DNA of 64,000 nucleotides from Pristionchus mayeri (lineage: Eukaryota; Nematoda; Chromadorea; Rhabditida; Neodiplogasteridae). Each line of letters opens with the position of its first letter. Within the stretch, counting starts at the first letter, position 1. Positions 12,501 to 24,200 of the stretch are shown here, one piece after another. The notes beneath the pieces were generated by a model. It ran no database searches. It was given only the letters and a program-made list of their open reading frames with translations, and was not told the DNA's origin. Where the stretch lies: the NCBI GenBank assembly GCA_036245805.1, contig BTRK01000002.1:20949067-21013066 (forward strand), given 5' to 3'. The translations under genes and the position numbers were made by a program.

Positions 12501-15500
12501 AATGACTGATCCGAATGCCCAAGTGAGAGAGGCGACGATCGAATTGCTGGGGAAGTTCATAGTGGCACGACCAGATCTCATCCAGGACTACTACCAGATC
12601 ATCATCGAGAGAATAAAGGTGAGAGATGCACCCAAGATGGAGAGTGGGCATGCAATGGTGATTGAAGGACTCGGGGACGTCAGTGAGGAAGAGAATCATC
12701 CGAATCATGAGGGAATACTGTGAGAAGAATCCGGATTATGAGAAGGTGAGAGGGGGGGGGGGTAGATGGTGGGAGGAGAGTGAGAGTCCCTCTCAGAATG
12801 CGGAGATGCTCTCTCGAATAGTCCGTCGAGTGAATGACGAGGAAGGAGTGAGGAAGTTGGTACTCGACACCATGGGGGCACTCTGGCTACAACCTGTCAA
12901 GTACAAGGAAGTACTCGCCAAGAAGGTATGCACACACATCCATTACATTCCCTTCTATTCCTTTTTTTAAAATTTTATTTCTGAGATGTATCCAATCTAG
13001 TAAAAAATGTTTGGAAGAATAATGTTTGTGGACTGAAGAGGTGTTGGGAGTGTGAGAGAGAAATATGAAGATGTGAGTAAGACGAGATGGTTGTAGGTGA
13101 GTGTCCTCACGGAGGTGATCACTCTGCTCATGAGGGAATCAGGGGGACTCGATTCACTCGAAGCACTCTTCGCCGCCCTTCTCAAGGTACTCCCCCTCCC
13201 CCCCCCCTCCCTCTCCTCCCTTGACTCTCACCACTCAGGGAGATGGAGAGAAGGCTGCGATGGCTGCGACTCTCCAGATAGTGGACTCTCTCTTCGATGA
13301 AGTCATCCAGTTGGATATCATGGGTGCATCCCCCTTCATTCCCTCTCCTCTACCTTACTCTCCTTTCAGTGGATGGAGACGAGGGTCTCTCGAATGCAGA
13401 GAAGGCCAAGAAGAGACAGGACAAGATGCTCGCGTGTCTCGCTGGTCTCAGCATCTTCAGCAAAGTATACGGTACTGTGAGACAATCAATAACTGGTTGG
13501 ATTCCAGGTCCGCCCCGTGCTCTTGCTTAAGCACATCGAAGCACTGCAGCCGTATCTGTCGATGAGTGCGAAGACTACGGTGGAGCAGAGTGTTCTCAAC
13601 CAGGTGAACACACGCATAGAGTGCGTCTGACCACGGAGGGTTGAGGTGATTCTGATGCTGGAACGAGTGATTCCCCTCATCGACCATCCTTCTGCCGATT
13701 TTATATCCAGAGTGGACAAGAACCTCGGAGAACTCGTTAAGACGAGGTGCGCCTTCCACTCATTTTGATGTAGATACTTAATCTAGCGAGAGTGTCTCTA
13801 TTGGATAGTGCATAGTGTGAATGGTGGATTGAGTGGGATGACGATCACTGCCTCTGCCATCTCCTGTGCTGCTGCACTACACAAGAAGGCACCCAAACTG
13901 AGACCAAGCATCACTGCTCTCTTCCTACAGTATCTCAGTCAGTGACCTTACTCCATCAGTAGTATTGTGTGAAAGGGGAAGAGTGGTGATGACAGTGATT
14001 GCAGAGGGAATTCTTACGTGGAGGAAGAAGTTGGATGTGCCTGGGACGGAGATCAGCCACCAAGTGATGCCCATCATTCAGGTACGAGATGGAGATGGAG
14101 GAGGGAGATCAATCACACTCTTTGTAGAGATCAGTCTTCGCCCTGGGTCTGATGACTCGTTATTACGATTGGGATTCGATATTATCGGATGAGGAAGTGG
14201 GAGCTCTCCCTCTACTCACCACTCAGCCATTGATTGAGAAGAATGAAGAAGAAGGAGATCATCCAGTCAGTCTAGGCCACTCTTACTAATACGAGATGGG
14301 TTGCAGGAGGTGGAAGGGAAACGGGCGATGAGGGACAATGTGTACCTCCTTCTCCACTTCTTCTCCAGCCACTCGGATCACAATCTGAGGACGAAGGCTC
14401 TGACGGCACTCGGTGAGGGAATGGATCTCCTTGTCTGATGAGCCATCTGAAGAAGGGGAGGGAAGGGAGGAGGGAATGGTTGCAGGGCACGTGAGTGCGG
14501 AGTATCCGGAGTATCTGCAGAGAAGGGAAGTGGTGTACACTTATAGAGTGGCATTGACTGGCAAGGACTGCCAGGGATTGCAGATGAAGATACAGGTGAG
14601 AGAGGAGGAAGAGAGGAGAGGGGAGGAGGGAGAGGGAGCATTCAGGCACTCAAGAATCTGGAGATGTTCCTGCTCAATGAAGAGAAGAAGGCGTTGAAGA
14701 CGAATCAAGAATGTGAGTTGAGAGATGAGAGCGAGAGAAAGAGAGAGAGAGTAATGGTGATTGTCTTGTGTTGAGGGGAGAGAATCAAGGATGAGCAGGA
14801 GTTGAAGGAGATGGAATTGGCTGGATCTGGACTGGGTTCCACTGTCATTCAGGTGATCGATTGTAGATCAAGAAGAGCCAATTGGTAATTATCGAATACC
14901 AAGCCATCAGCTTTCCAAATGGATGGTTCATGTGTTTTTTCGTATATTTCCCACCAAATTAAGTGTTTTTTCTCAAAATGGACGGGTAGTCAGGGCTAAA
15001 AAGTGCCTCGGTGAGGAGTGTTTGTTGGTTGCAGCGATACTGGCAGCTGATTCTCGACTCGTACTTCCATCCTCTGCTCGAAGTGAGACTCGCTGCCATG
15101 CAGGTAAGTCCCCCTTTCTCCCCCCCCTCCCCCCTCTCTCTCTTGCAGGTGGTCTGGCATACGCTCTCTCAAGGTCTGGTCACTCCTGGCAGTTCCATCC
15201 ACGTGCTCATCGCGATGTCCACTGATCCCGTCCCTGCCATTAGACACAAAGTGGAAAGTCTCGTCAAGGATATCGACAACAAGTATCAGGGAATGATACA
15301 GGTGATCCCCCTTCCACTCTTCATTAATCGAAATACCTTTCGAATACTTAACAATCGGCTCATATTTGCTCATGCTGATTGTCCAAATCCTTCCAGTTGT
15401 TGCAATTCGTCCATCATATTGTTCTTGCTTAAGCTAACGTTGATTTGTTCTCAGAGCAAAGCGGTGCACGGTGTTCGATCCTCCTTCAAATTGCAGCAGA

Positions 15501-16692
15501 TCATCAGAGATAATTCGACTTCCTTTGTCAGAGGAATCAGGGCAGTCGAGCAATCAGCGATGACTAGTGAGGGCCCTTCGAGTCCATCGAGTGACTCTAT
15601 CCCTCTCCTCTTAGGTGGCAAGGCGGTCTCGTTGGTGCATGGAGCACCCAAGTTCTCCAATGACGGACAGGCTCTCCTATCGGGACTGTACCAGTCATTA
15701 CGAGGAAATAAGCAGCAGAGAAGGTAGGCAGAGAGGGAACTTGTGAGGGGAGAGAATTGAGGGAAGCCGCTATGGAACACAATCATTGATAAAACGTGCA
15801 GATCACTGGTAAGCTCGATGCTCCGTCTCTTCACAGAAGATACGGTGGATATCCTCTCTATCGATGAGTGGATTTTCATCGCGGACAATCTGGCCATGTT
15901 CCCGTACCAAGTATTGCTACTTGCACCATTGTTTCCTGAGCAGTATTACACACTAGTCTATGATATCCGACAACTGAGATTTCTTTAGGTGTTGGATGAG
16001 CCTCTGTACGTGTGCAAGTCAGTGGAGAGTGTGCTCACCATCCACGGTCACTCGATGCTCACTCAATTCGTCTCTGAATTGGCCCCTCTCAATGAGGGAG
16101 ATCCCACTGATGATGACTACGTATTCGTCGCTGAGGCACTGCTGGGTGAGGAGGAGGAGGGATAGGGGAGAGGGGGGAGGGGAGATCACTCTCATTTCAG
16201 CTCGATTCCCTGCGGACACAAGTCGACTTTACTCCATCATGGACAGCAGCCAGGCGTACGTGACTCTCGTGAACCTCAAGGCTTTCCTCATGAAGTTCTA
16301 CTCCATCACTGATGCGTACGTGTGAAGAGAGAGAATGGATGTATCATTGTGGAATTGCAGTCGAATCCAAGAGTATTCAACCTCGGATACTTCAAAGGGA
16401 CATGAAAAGGGATTAGGGAGGAAGAACGTGCATACCTTCCAACCTCTGGATAACATGCAGCAGTTGACAGCTGAAGTGAGAGGGAGGAGAGGGAGCAGAG
16501 AGGCGAACTACCAACTGGCAGCACACATTGCACAGGTAGGGAGGAGGGGAGAGAAGGGGGGGGATGGATATGGTTCAGTTCCGTCGAATGCTGCTCTCCA
16601 TCGACAACAGAGATGATGAGGACGAGGAGGAAGAGAGGGTCGACAATGGGAATGGAGAGTACGATGAGGAAAGTACTTTGATGCAAGAGTGA
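6529..16692 (+). CDS. NIPBL: Cohesin loader NIPBL/SCC2 (worm PQN-85/SCC-2 type)
   Basis: NIPBL/Scc2 loads cohesin onto chromatin in the nucleus. The gene has about 35-40 exons with short introns. The N-terminus (MDPHHLQ, then exons to 7210) is glutamine-rich (LMQQQQQQPQQQPQ, LYQQQMLQQQQQHQQQQ), followed by a charged coiled coil (7340-7680: EEAKKLEQMRIEEEKMRRMA) and a basic acidic-patch region to about 9750. From about 10 kb on it is helical HEAT-type sequence. C-terminal family landmarks are clear: ALGLMTRYYDWDSIL (14140), IAMSTDPVPAIRHKV (15210), LSGLYQSLRGNKQQRR (15680), FIADNLAMFPYQVLDEPLY (15870) and NVHTFQPLDNMQQLT (16430). The end is an acidic tail DDEDEEEE before TGA. Many introns carry runs of G or C (9450, 11558, 12026, 12750). 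Individual exon borders were not all fixed. Family call is secure. Confidence 0.93.
12024..12042 (+). repeat. Homopolymer G tract in a NIPBL intron
   Basis: A run of about a dozen G follows a 5' splice site (GTAAGTT). It is one of several similar runs in introns of this window (12750, 25537, 43976, 49610) and could be a sequencing-length uncertainty as well as real sequence. Confidence 0.8.
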
Positions 16693-17199
16693 TCTCCCCC
16701 ATAGAGAGATGTAGTAGGGTCAGTGAGAATTCGAGTGCTATCTTCTTCCGGTTTCTAGTCATCATTCCTCCTCTCAGTTTAATAATTTCCATGTTGCATA
16801 ATCTGTGAAATTGTGGGTATGTCTGAGCTTCTTATACAGCGATTCTTTTTGTTCCATATAGTTTGTCCCTTCTCAAATTAGCATGATATATTCATCGTGG
16901 TCTCTTTTCTCAGAGCTGGAATCTCCTTTCAACCACTACAGGTACAATATACTCCCCTCTCATTCTTGTGCTAATTCCCCTGTTTCATCGTGTTCCCTCT
17001 TCACTTCACTTTTCCATCCCTTTCTCTAACCTCGAAGGTATTTCATCTCAACTAGGCAGTTTCTGCTTTCTGTACACTAATCATTTCTGTAAATACGACT
17101 TTGGATAGACTGAAATTTCAACGAAGTCTCTTGTATGTTTATTTTTTTAAATTTTATCGTTAGAGGAAATAAATTATAGCTAAACATGGCAAGTGTAGT
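16693..17199. other. Convergent 3' intergenic region, no gene seen
   Basis: Between the NIPBL stop and the DB-protein stop. AT-rich; AATAAA occurs at about 17168 on the + strand, too close to the minus-strand gene to assign. No open frame with family features and no repeat were found. Confidence 0.6.
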
Positions 17200-17757
17200 T
17201 TACTCATCTCCGAAGATGTTGGGGTTCTTGTCTAGATATGCACGGAAGCAGTCTCGGATGCCATCGAAGTTGTTGAGACAGAAGACGTGCTTGAAGTAGT
17301 CATCGGCCACTGGCTTGTTAGAGGCACAATACGGGATACACGCCGGATTCACCTTCCTGCGAAGGGGATGAAGAGAGAAAGAGGGGAGACTTGCCTTTGT
17401 TTGCAGCACTCGGTGTGGTCCACTCGAGTACTCGCGCAGTCCCACATGAGACTGACGGTGTCATTCCGGGGTTTGCACGTGTTGAGGAAGAAGAGAATCT
17501 GCAGACTGGGCTGTACCCACGATCCATTCACTCTGACTCACGTTGTTCTGATTGATCGAGTCAAAATCGCAGAATCGATGTTTGCATTCCTTGTCGGCGT
17601 TGATTTGTCGAGCACAACACTTTTTAAACTTCTGACATTGAGTAATAGTCACAAACAATATAGGTACGAAATATTGGCTAACCTCATTCCCGAGTCTTTT
17701 GGAGTCCGAGATATCGAATGATACAAGTAGGAGAAGGAGTACGAAAAATAGAGACAT
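17200..17757 (-). CDS. Secreted DB-module cysteine-rich protein
   Basis: The start MSLFFVLLLLLVSFDISDS is a signal peptide; a longer in-frame start exists upstream but would bury it. The mature part has the DB-domain pattern found in nematodes: KFKKCC, KECKHRFC, LNTCKP, MWDCAST, HTECCKQR, and NPACIPYC, followed by a tail KHVFCLNNFDGIRDCF. It reads across three small introns (about 51, 53 and 38 bases). The last uses a GC donor (AG|GCAAGT, 17394) with acceptor CGCAG; reading on without splicing breaks the frame. DB proteins are extracellular and some bind immunoglobulin-domain receptors or act in cuticle and nervous tissue, but the role here is unknown. Family confident, function not. Confidence 0.85.
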
Positions 17758-18329
17758 CTCGAAAAGAGAGGACTGACTGCCCCTCCCTTTCCCCCATTTT
17801 ATCGAAGCCAGCCCCACAATGAAAGTGTTGCATGTTTGGATAGATGACTGGCCAATTCTATTCGTCTCAACCTTTAGGCTATTCCGGAATGACCCTTCCT
17901 CTCCTTTCTTACTCTACGACCTCAATGGTTCCACTGCAGTTTGACCATTCAAAGGGCATACAATTGCGAGTGTATACGGTATGCAGCATACCGTATATCC
18001 ATGGCTAACCTATTGAAAATACTTCATTTGAGCAGCCACAGAGATTAAATATATTGTTTATATGTTCTTGAAAAAAAATATACCTTGTCATATTAAATAA
18101 ATTGCTTATTTGAAACTAGTGAACTATGTAGCGAAAATAAATGAAAAAATATTAGTTTATGATCAAGATTTTCCGAATTGTACGGTAAGCGAGAGCGCAG
18201 AGACGCAGAGTACTCGCTGATTTTTCGGTGTCAAATTTCGTCTTTTGCAAAATTTAACGTTTTAAAATTTCCGTTTCTGCTTTCATCATTATCGAATGTT
18301 CAGGCTCGGGCGATTTCTCCACGTCCGCG
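17758..18329. promoter_or_regulatory. Divergent 5' region between DB protein (-) and NDUFA7 (+)
   Basis: About 570 bases, AT-rich in the middle (18040-18170). TTCAG at about 18303 stands upstream of the NDUFA7 ATG and is a likely spliced-leader acceptor. A short imperfect palindrome, GTATACGGTATGCAGCATACCGTATA, lies near 17970-17997 and might be a binding site or a hairpin. No gene seen. Confidence 0.45.
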
Positions 18330-19213
18330 ATGACAGCGGGGCGTAAAATTGCTGCTGCAACAGTGCAGAATCGCACACAAACTCCCTTCTGGACCTGGAT
18401 CAGAAATAAGCTACTGGCTGTTGAGCGTCTTGATGTGACGCCCCCTCCTGGCCTCCCCGGACCTGATGGGAAGGTACCACATAGGAAAATCGGTCCTTTG
18501 AAATAAAATTAATCGAAAAAAGCTTTTCAATTTCTAAATTGTAGTGCCACTACAACAATCCTCTTCGCTTCCCGAAGACGCAGTCTGCTCGCACAGGAGA
18601 CGCCCCTGCTCTGCCGGGCGGAGTTCATCACAAACTCGAATCCAACTATTACAAGGTTATTCTTATTAAACATTCTAATGCCTGTGTGAGGGAGGGGTAA
18701 CTGTCAATACAAGTATACACATATCTATGGTTTGTTATTTAATTTTGTGTTCACTGCTCATTTCGTTAAATTGAGGATCGTGATGGTCGTCATACTGTCC
18801 TTCCTCCTGCAGCTTTGTACGCTGCCGATGCATCTGGAGTCGCATTCGGAAACCAGCAAGGAGAGAAGCTCGAGTCAGTGCCCTAATAGTTAGCATATTG
18901 AAAATTTTATTTACTCAGGGCAACTAAGGCTGTTGGAGTGAGCGTCGGTCCTGAGCAGAATTTCGGCCTCGAAACACCCACGCCCGGATTCGGATCGGAA
19001 TGGACTCGCTCTCGGTATTATCGAACTTATCCCACAATTTAGTATGAAAATGAGGTTTCTTTCTCATTGAATTTTTCATTGTTACCATATACGATTCTTT
19101 TCATATGACAATATTCTAATTGCAGTGAAAAAGAGCTCGAGACGCCGAAAAACGACGTCGACTTTGCATATCTCGAGAAGTTCGATAGATATGCAGCTGC
19201 CCCGAGACAGTAG
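18330..19213 (+). CDS. NDUFA7: NADH:ubiquinone oxidoreductase subunit A7 (B14.5a)
   Basis: Accessory subunit of mitochondrial complex I. Five exons give a protein of about 150 residues: start MTAGRKIAAATVQNRTQTPF, then LLAVERLDVTPPPGLPGPDG, GGVHHKLESNYYKDRDGRH, LPPAALYAADASGVAFG, and the end EKFDRYAAAPRQ. The core HHKLESNYYKDRDGRHTVLPP corresponds to the vertebrate SHKLSNNYYCTRDGRR...PPS region, the best conserved part of this family. Introns have the phases needed to keep frame (for example GA|GTCAGT...CAG|GGCA). The downstream UQCRQ start is only 175 bases away on the same strand, suggesting an operon for respiratory-chain subunits. Confident. Confidence 0.88.
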
Positions 19214-19369
19214 AAATAGTAGTCATGGGTGTAATTGAGGAATGTGTATGTAGTACTCGAGATAAAGTGTTCTCCATTCATTCTTACATTTTCTGACCGA
19301 CTGGTTCGCATCCAGTTCTGTATCTCCGCCCTTGTGGTCAATTTGTGTCCGATCGTGTCCACTCGAGTG

Positions 19370-19381
19370 GTTGGTCTCAGG
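19370..19381 (+). promoter_or_regulatory. Putative trans-splice acceptor before UQCRQ
   Basis: GGTTGGTCTCAG followed after eight bases by the UQCRQ ATG. It is a good 3' splice site with no upstream coding exon for this gene, as expected for a downstream operon gene given a spliced leader. Inference from position. Confidence 0.5.
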
Positions 19382-19388
19382 TATAATC

Positions 19389-19894
19389 ATGCGTCCCTCG
19401 GTCGTCGCTCTCGGCAAGCACTTCGGAAACCTCGGGAAGATGTACGGAGAGTACCGATTCGCCCTTGCTCCCAATGAGCAGAAGGCATTCAAGGGATTCC
19501 TCGACCAAGCCGTCGTCAAGGTTCAATTCCACTTCCGAAGTAGCATGAAACCATTCTAATGGGAATGTACTTGTGTGACCGGATTGCTAAATCGGTCCGC
19601 TAGGGCGGGAGCATCCAGACTATAGTATGTACTAAATTGTATTTCAGGTGTTCAAGAACTACGTGTGGGATCAGTGGTACTACTACGTTCCCCAAACTGT
19701 CGCTGCCTATCTCATCTACGACTGGGCCAAGAAGACCAACGCCGCCGCCAACAGGTGAGTAATATTGAGTTAGCTAACCTGAGCAGCATCATTTGGTTAT
19801 ACTTGTTATGGCTTACTCTCGAATCTGCGTATTTTTTTCAAATTAATAAATCATTTTCAGAAAGAACCCTGCCGATTATGCTAACGACCAGTAA
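19389..19894 (+). CDS. UQCRQ: Cytochrome bc1 complex subunit 8 (QP-C)
   Basis: Small ubiquinone-binding subunit of complex III in the mitochondrial inner membrane. Three exons (19389-19519, 19649-19754, 19860-19894) encode 90 residues starting MRPSVVALGKHFGNLGKMYG. The family core is seen in YRFALAPNEQKAF, and the single membrane helix in YVPQTVAAYLIYDWAKKTN; the end is PADYANDQ. Length is normal for the family (about 80-95). The second intron is 105 bases and the first 129. It lies directly behind NDUFA7. Confident. Confidence 0.9.
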
Positions 19895-21277
19895 GAAGCA
19901 GAGTATAGAGTAAATTTTGCCTCCATAGATGGACTTCTGATTGAAATCCCTGTCGCGTGTCCATTTATTGTAGTAATGAACACCTCGATAAATTCATTAT
20001 CTCGAAATTTGACGTGTGATGAAAAATGTTGAAGGGCTGGCATATACTGGATATATGATATCCATATAATCTATACCTATATATAAAGCGCACTGTGATG
20101 GCGTCTGTCCGGATTGCGAAACAGTTGCGAAACAATTACGAAATGGGGACGGAGAGAGATCGCGCGTCAACAAGTTGCGAAACGAGTGACTGCAACACCT
20201 AGATACTCCGCTAGGACGGGGCCCCCGCCGAAGGCGGGGGGCAGCCGGACTAGTATAATATAATTTTTTACCTGTTTTAGCAGATAGACTTATTATTCGT
20301 CACTTGACTGCTTTGTTTCTAGATGAGAAAGGATATATATTATTAATTTCTCTTTATTTCACACTGATGCTACCGTGCTTAAATTCTGACTTTGGTAAAT
20401 ATTCAGCTTGTATACATTATCTTTACAGCCCAATCTTTCAATGTAAAATGATGAGAAGAGAGACTTCGTTACCGATGCGCTCGTTCTAACAGCAAGTTCA
20501 CCCTATAGGTACGATTATGGGGAGTCTTATCGAACGACCTATTCCTGTGTCCACCACAAGAAAACGTCTCAATCTGCCGGTTTTTTTTCGCACCATGTAA
20601 TTTGGTCACTCGGTATTTGCTGGTAATATTAGGGGAAGTCTGACTTACACATATCGATTTATCTATCACATTATTATTTTACATAAACAGTGATTTTTAC
20701 AACGATATTCAGGTATAATAAAAAATACTGAACCAATCAATAATATAGAAAACCAATCAGTAATGTACTGCTCCGAAATTTTATTACAGTAGTTGTGTGT
20801 AGGCACGTGCGTGTGAGAGCCTTTTCCTCATTATTTCCTTTTTCCCCAAATTTCGTCAATTTGGTGGCCAAACGGGTTTTACCACTTTATCACTGTCAAT
20901 CAATGGTTCTTGCTTGTTTAGGTGTACCTCGTGATCTATGGAGCTCTTTACTAGCACCCTCAATGTGCATAAATAGTGAAACTTGGTGGTCTTATTTGCT
21001 CCCAATTCCGCCCCTAGTCCGAGATCTCTCGCGATCGCAAGAATAGATTATTAATATATGGTTTCATCTTTGATCTCTATCCTCATTCCACTTGCCGAAA
21101 TCTGACCCCTTCTTACCCTTGCTTGATCAAGGAACCCTGTTCGACAACATGTATGTAATTTATCTATTTCTCTCTGATAAGCGTGCTCACTTTATATTCC
21201 CTTCACATTACTTTAGTCTTGCGGAATATGTAAGTAACATGTGTGCGTATTCCAGGTGGTGGGGCGAACGGGTACGG
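19895..21277. other. Intergenic region upstream of choline dehydrogenase
   Basis: AT-rich, holding one mini-Helitron (listed separately). Short ORFs at 20304-20489 and 20795-21046 show no domain, bias or splice framing that would support a gene. A TTCCAG near 21255 precedes the CHDH start and is a candidate spliced-leader acceptor. Confidence 0.6.
20070..20253 (+). mobile_element. Mini-Helitron copy 1 (184 bases)
   Basis: The 5' end is TCTATACCTATATATAAAGCG and the 3' end CAGCCGGACTAG. A perfect stem CCCCCGCC-GAA-GGCGGGGG sits about a dozen bases before the terminal CTAG. The element lies between A and T of the target with no duplication. All four traits (5' TC, 3' CTAG, subterminal hairpin, A/T target) are the Helitron hallmarks. 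It has no coding capacity. Two further copies occur at 52876 and 54661. Confidence 0.88.
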
Positions 21278-24200
21278 ATGGCATCAGTTCTTCGTCGATC
21301 CCTGAGTACTGCTCCTCGTGTTCAAGCATGGGCTGATAGTCACAGGCAAGGATACATGGATATCGAGAAATTTGGTGGCAGGAAGCCGACACACGTTGTG
21401 GTGGGCGCTGGTTCTGCAGGATGTGTGATTGCGAATAGATTGAGTGAGGTTATTGGTTAGTCGCAAAGTGATGTACGAAACTTCCATTCAGGATCCATCA
21501 AACCGAGTTCTTTTGCTCGAAGCTGGTCCTCGGGATCACTGGTGGGACTGGAGAATTCATATGCCCGCTGCCTTGATGTACAACCTATGTTCTACACAGT
21601 ACAATTGGTACTACCATACTACTGCTCAGCGTCACATGGATGACAGGTAAATTATAGATTGTTTTTTTAAAAATATTGTTGCCTAGAGTGATTTACTGGC
21701 CACGTGGTCGTGTCTGGGGAGGAAGCTCATCGTTGAATGCGATGTGCTATGTGAGAGGCCACGCATACGATTACGATAGATGGGCTGAGGAGGGTGCTGA
21801 GGGGTGGCAATACGCAAATTGCCTCCCCTATTTCAAGAAAGCGGAGACATACGACAATTCGAAAGGAGCTAGTGATCCCTATCGAGGGCATGAGGGTCCT
21901 CTCCGTGTCTCGAGAGGCGCTTGCGATAATCCACTTCATCAAGCCTTTCTCAAGGTGAGCGTTGTATTTGAAAACACTGGATCATGTCGGCTCTCCTGGA
22001 TGGTAGTGTTTTTAGGCCGGAGAGCATCACCCAATTGGTGTTAGTGAAGATATGAATGGCTTCAAGCAAGAAGGTGTTTCTGTGATGGACATGACGGTGT
22101 ACAAGGGAGAACGATGGAGCAGCAGCAGAGCTTATCTGTGGCCTGCTCTCGAGAGGTGCGCTCTAATTTTATGGTTGCATTTCCACTATTTTCGTACTTA
22201 TCAATAAGCCATTCTCTTCAGGCCAAATCTAGCTACATCAAATGGAATCACGTGCACGAAAATCCTCTTTGATGGAAAGACTGCAGTTGGTGTCGAGTTC
22301 ATTCGTAATTTAAACTTCTACGGAACGGACAATATCGATTCCTATAGCAGGGAAAAGGTAGCGTAGATAGTTGTTATTAATTCCTTTTGATTTGTTAGGA
22401 AGTGAACATTTCAGGTGTACTGCGAGTCGGAAGTGATTCTCTGCGGGGGAGCGATCAACACTCCTCAATTGCTCCTCCTAAGTGGGATTGGACCCGGTGA
22501 TCATTTGCACGCCCATGATATCCCAAAGGTGGCTGTGCTTCCTGGAGTAGGCTCCAATCTACAGGATCATCTCGAGGTATTGAAATGCTGCTGGTCAAAT
22601 ATACTGTTCTTATCTGGTTACGAAAAATATTCTTACATGGCGATATCCTTTCAGATATATGTGCAGCAAAAATGCACAAAGCCAATCACTCTGTACAACA
22701 AAAGTTCATGGAAGTTCCCTCATAACATGATCAAGACCGGCATCGAGTGGTTCACTACGAGAAAGGTTCCTGTTACCGAAATTCAAGCGTTTTTTTTTGT
22801 TCTTCGTTCATTTTATTTCTATATAGGGACTAGCGGCATCTTCGCATCTCGAATCTGGAGGATTCGCTCGTTCGAATGACAAAGTGCGACATCCTGACAT
22901 CCAGCTCCATTTCCTTCCCTCATCGGTTCACGACGATGGACGATCTAACGGAAGTTGCCATGCTTATCAGGTATGAAGAATGACTGGTAATTATGAATCA
23001 TAATAATAATAATTATTTATCTACGCCCGAGGCGCGACGATACCATGAATACATTAATTAGTGATTGCAGATGGGAGGGGGAATTGTATCGGGAAGTTGA
23101 GAATACCATCGGGAAGTTCGAACAGGGAAAGAGTGAAATCTGGCTGTGCTTGTTGTCAGTTCAATGTTGATACCGTAGGAAGAGGTTCGGTCCCGTAGGG
23201 GTTTGTAAACGTAGAAGGAAGAACGAGGGATGACATTAGAACCAGTCATAATAATATGATTCATACAAAGATCACCTATGACTCTCCTCTCAGTAAGCGA
23301 GCGCAGGCCAAGAATTTTCAAGCGATCCGAATAAGAGGGAAGAGAAAGAGGATAGGAAGGGGAGGGGAAACAACGATAGAATAGTTGGCGGGTGAAAATA
23401 TGTTGAACTTTTTAAAGAGTCTCAATGTCAGATAAATAGTGAGGATTCCAGAAGGGGGATGCAAAATCGAGGAGGGGAAGGACATATGCTTTGTAACTGC
23501 GAACAAGGATGGTGGGACAGTTGAAACGGAGGGCTTTGAGGAGAAGGAATAACTTAGAAGTCGCTTTCTGAGCACGGGTTTTAACAGAACAAGAATTCTT
23601 GAGGTCAGAGCGGACTTGTACACCTAGATCACGGATATTATTTTCGAGGGGTAGTTGAATGGACTTGATATTATAACGAGGTGTAGATTGTTTGGAACCT
23701 ATGCGGATGTGAGAACACTTAGACGCCGATAGAGTCAATTGGTTAAGTTGGGTCCATTCAAATAGACAGTCAAGAGCTGATTGAAATTCAGATGTGATGA
23801 CCGATTTGGTTGACTTACTATAGGATACATACAATTTGACATCATCAGCATAACATTGGACGGAAACGTTATGGAATTTGGATAATGTTCGGGAGAGATC
23901 AGCTAGATAGATGGAGAAAAGGATAGGTCCTAGCACACTGCCTTGTGGTACTCCGGAGATAATTGGGAAGGAGTTAATAGTCACGGACGGCAAACGGACA
24001 GAGAAAGTGCGGTTGGATAGAAAGGAATCATCATAAAATGTATTTTTAAAACATGTATTGAAATATGTTCAGTGGCGTTATGTTTTGAGGTGCACGTTGG
24101 GCCGATGCGATCTCAGTCGAAGGGAACGTTGAGATTGGCATCGAAGGATCCTCGCAGACACCCGATTCTCGACCCGCAGTATTTGTCAGATGAGAGAGAT

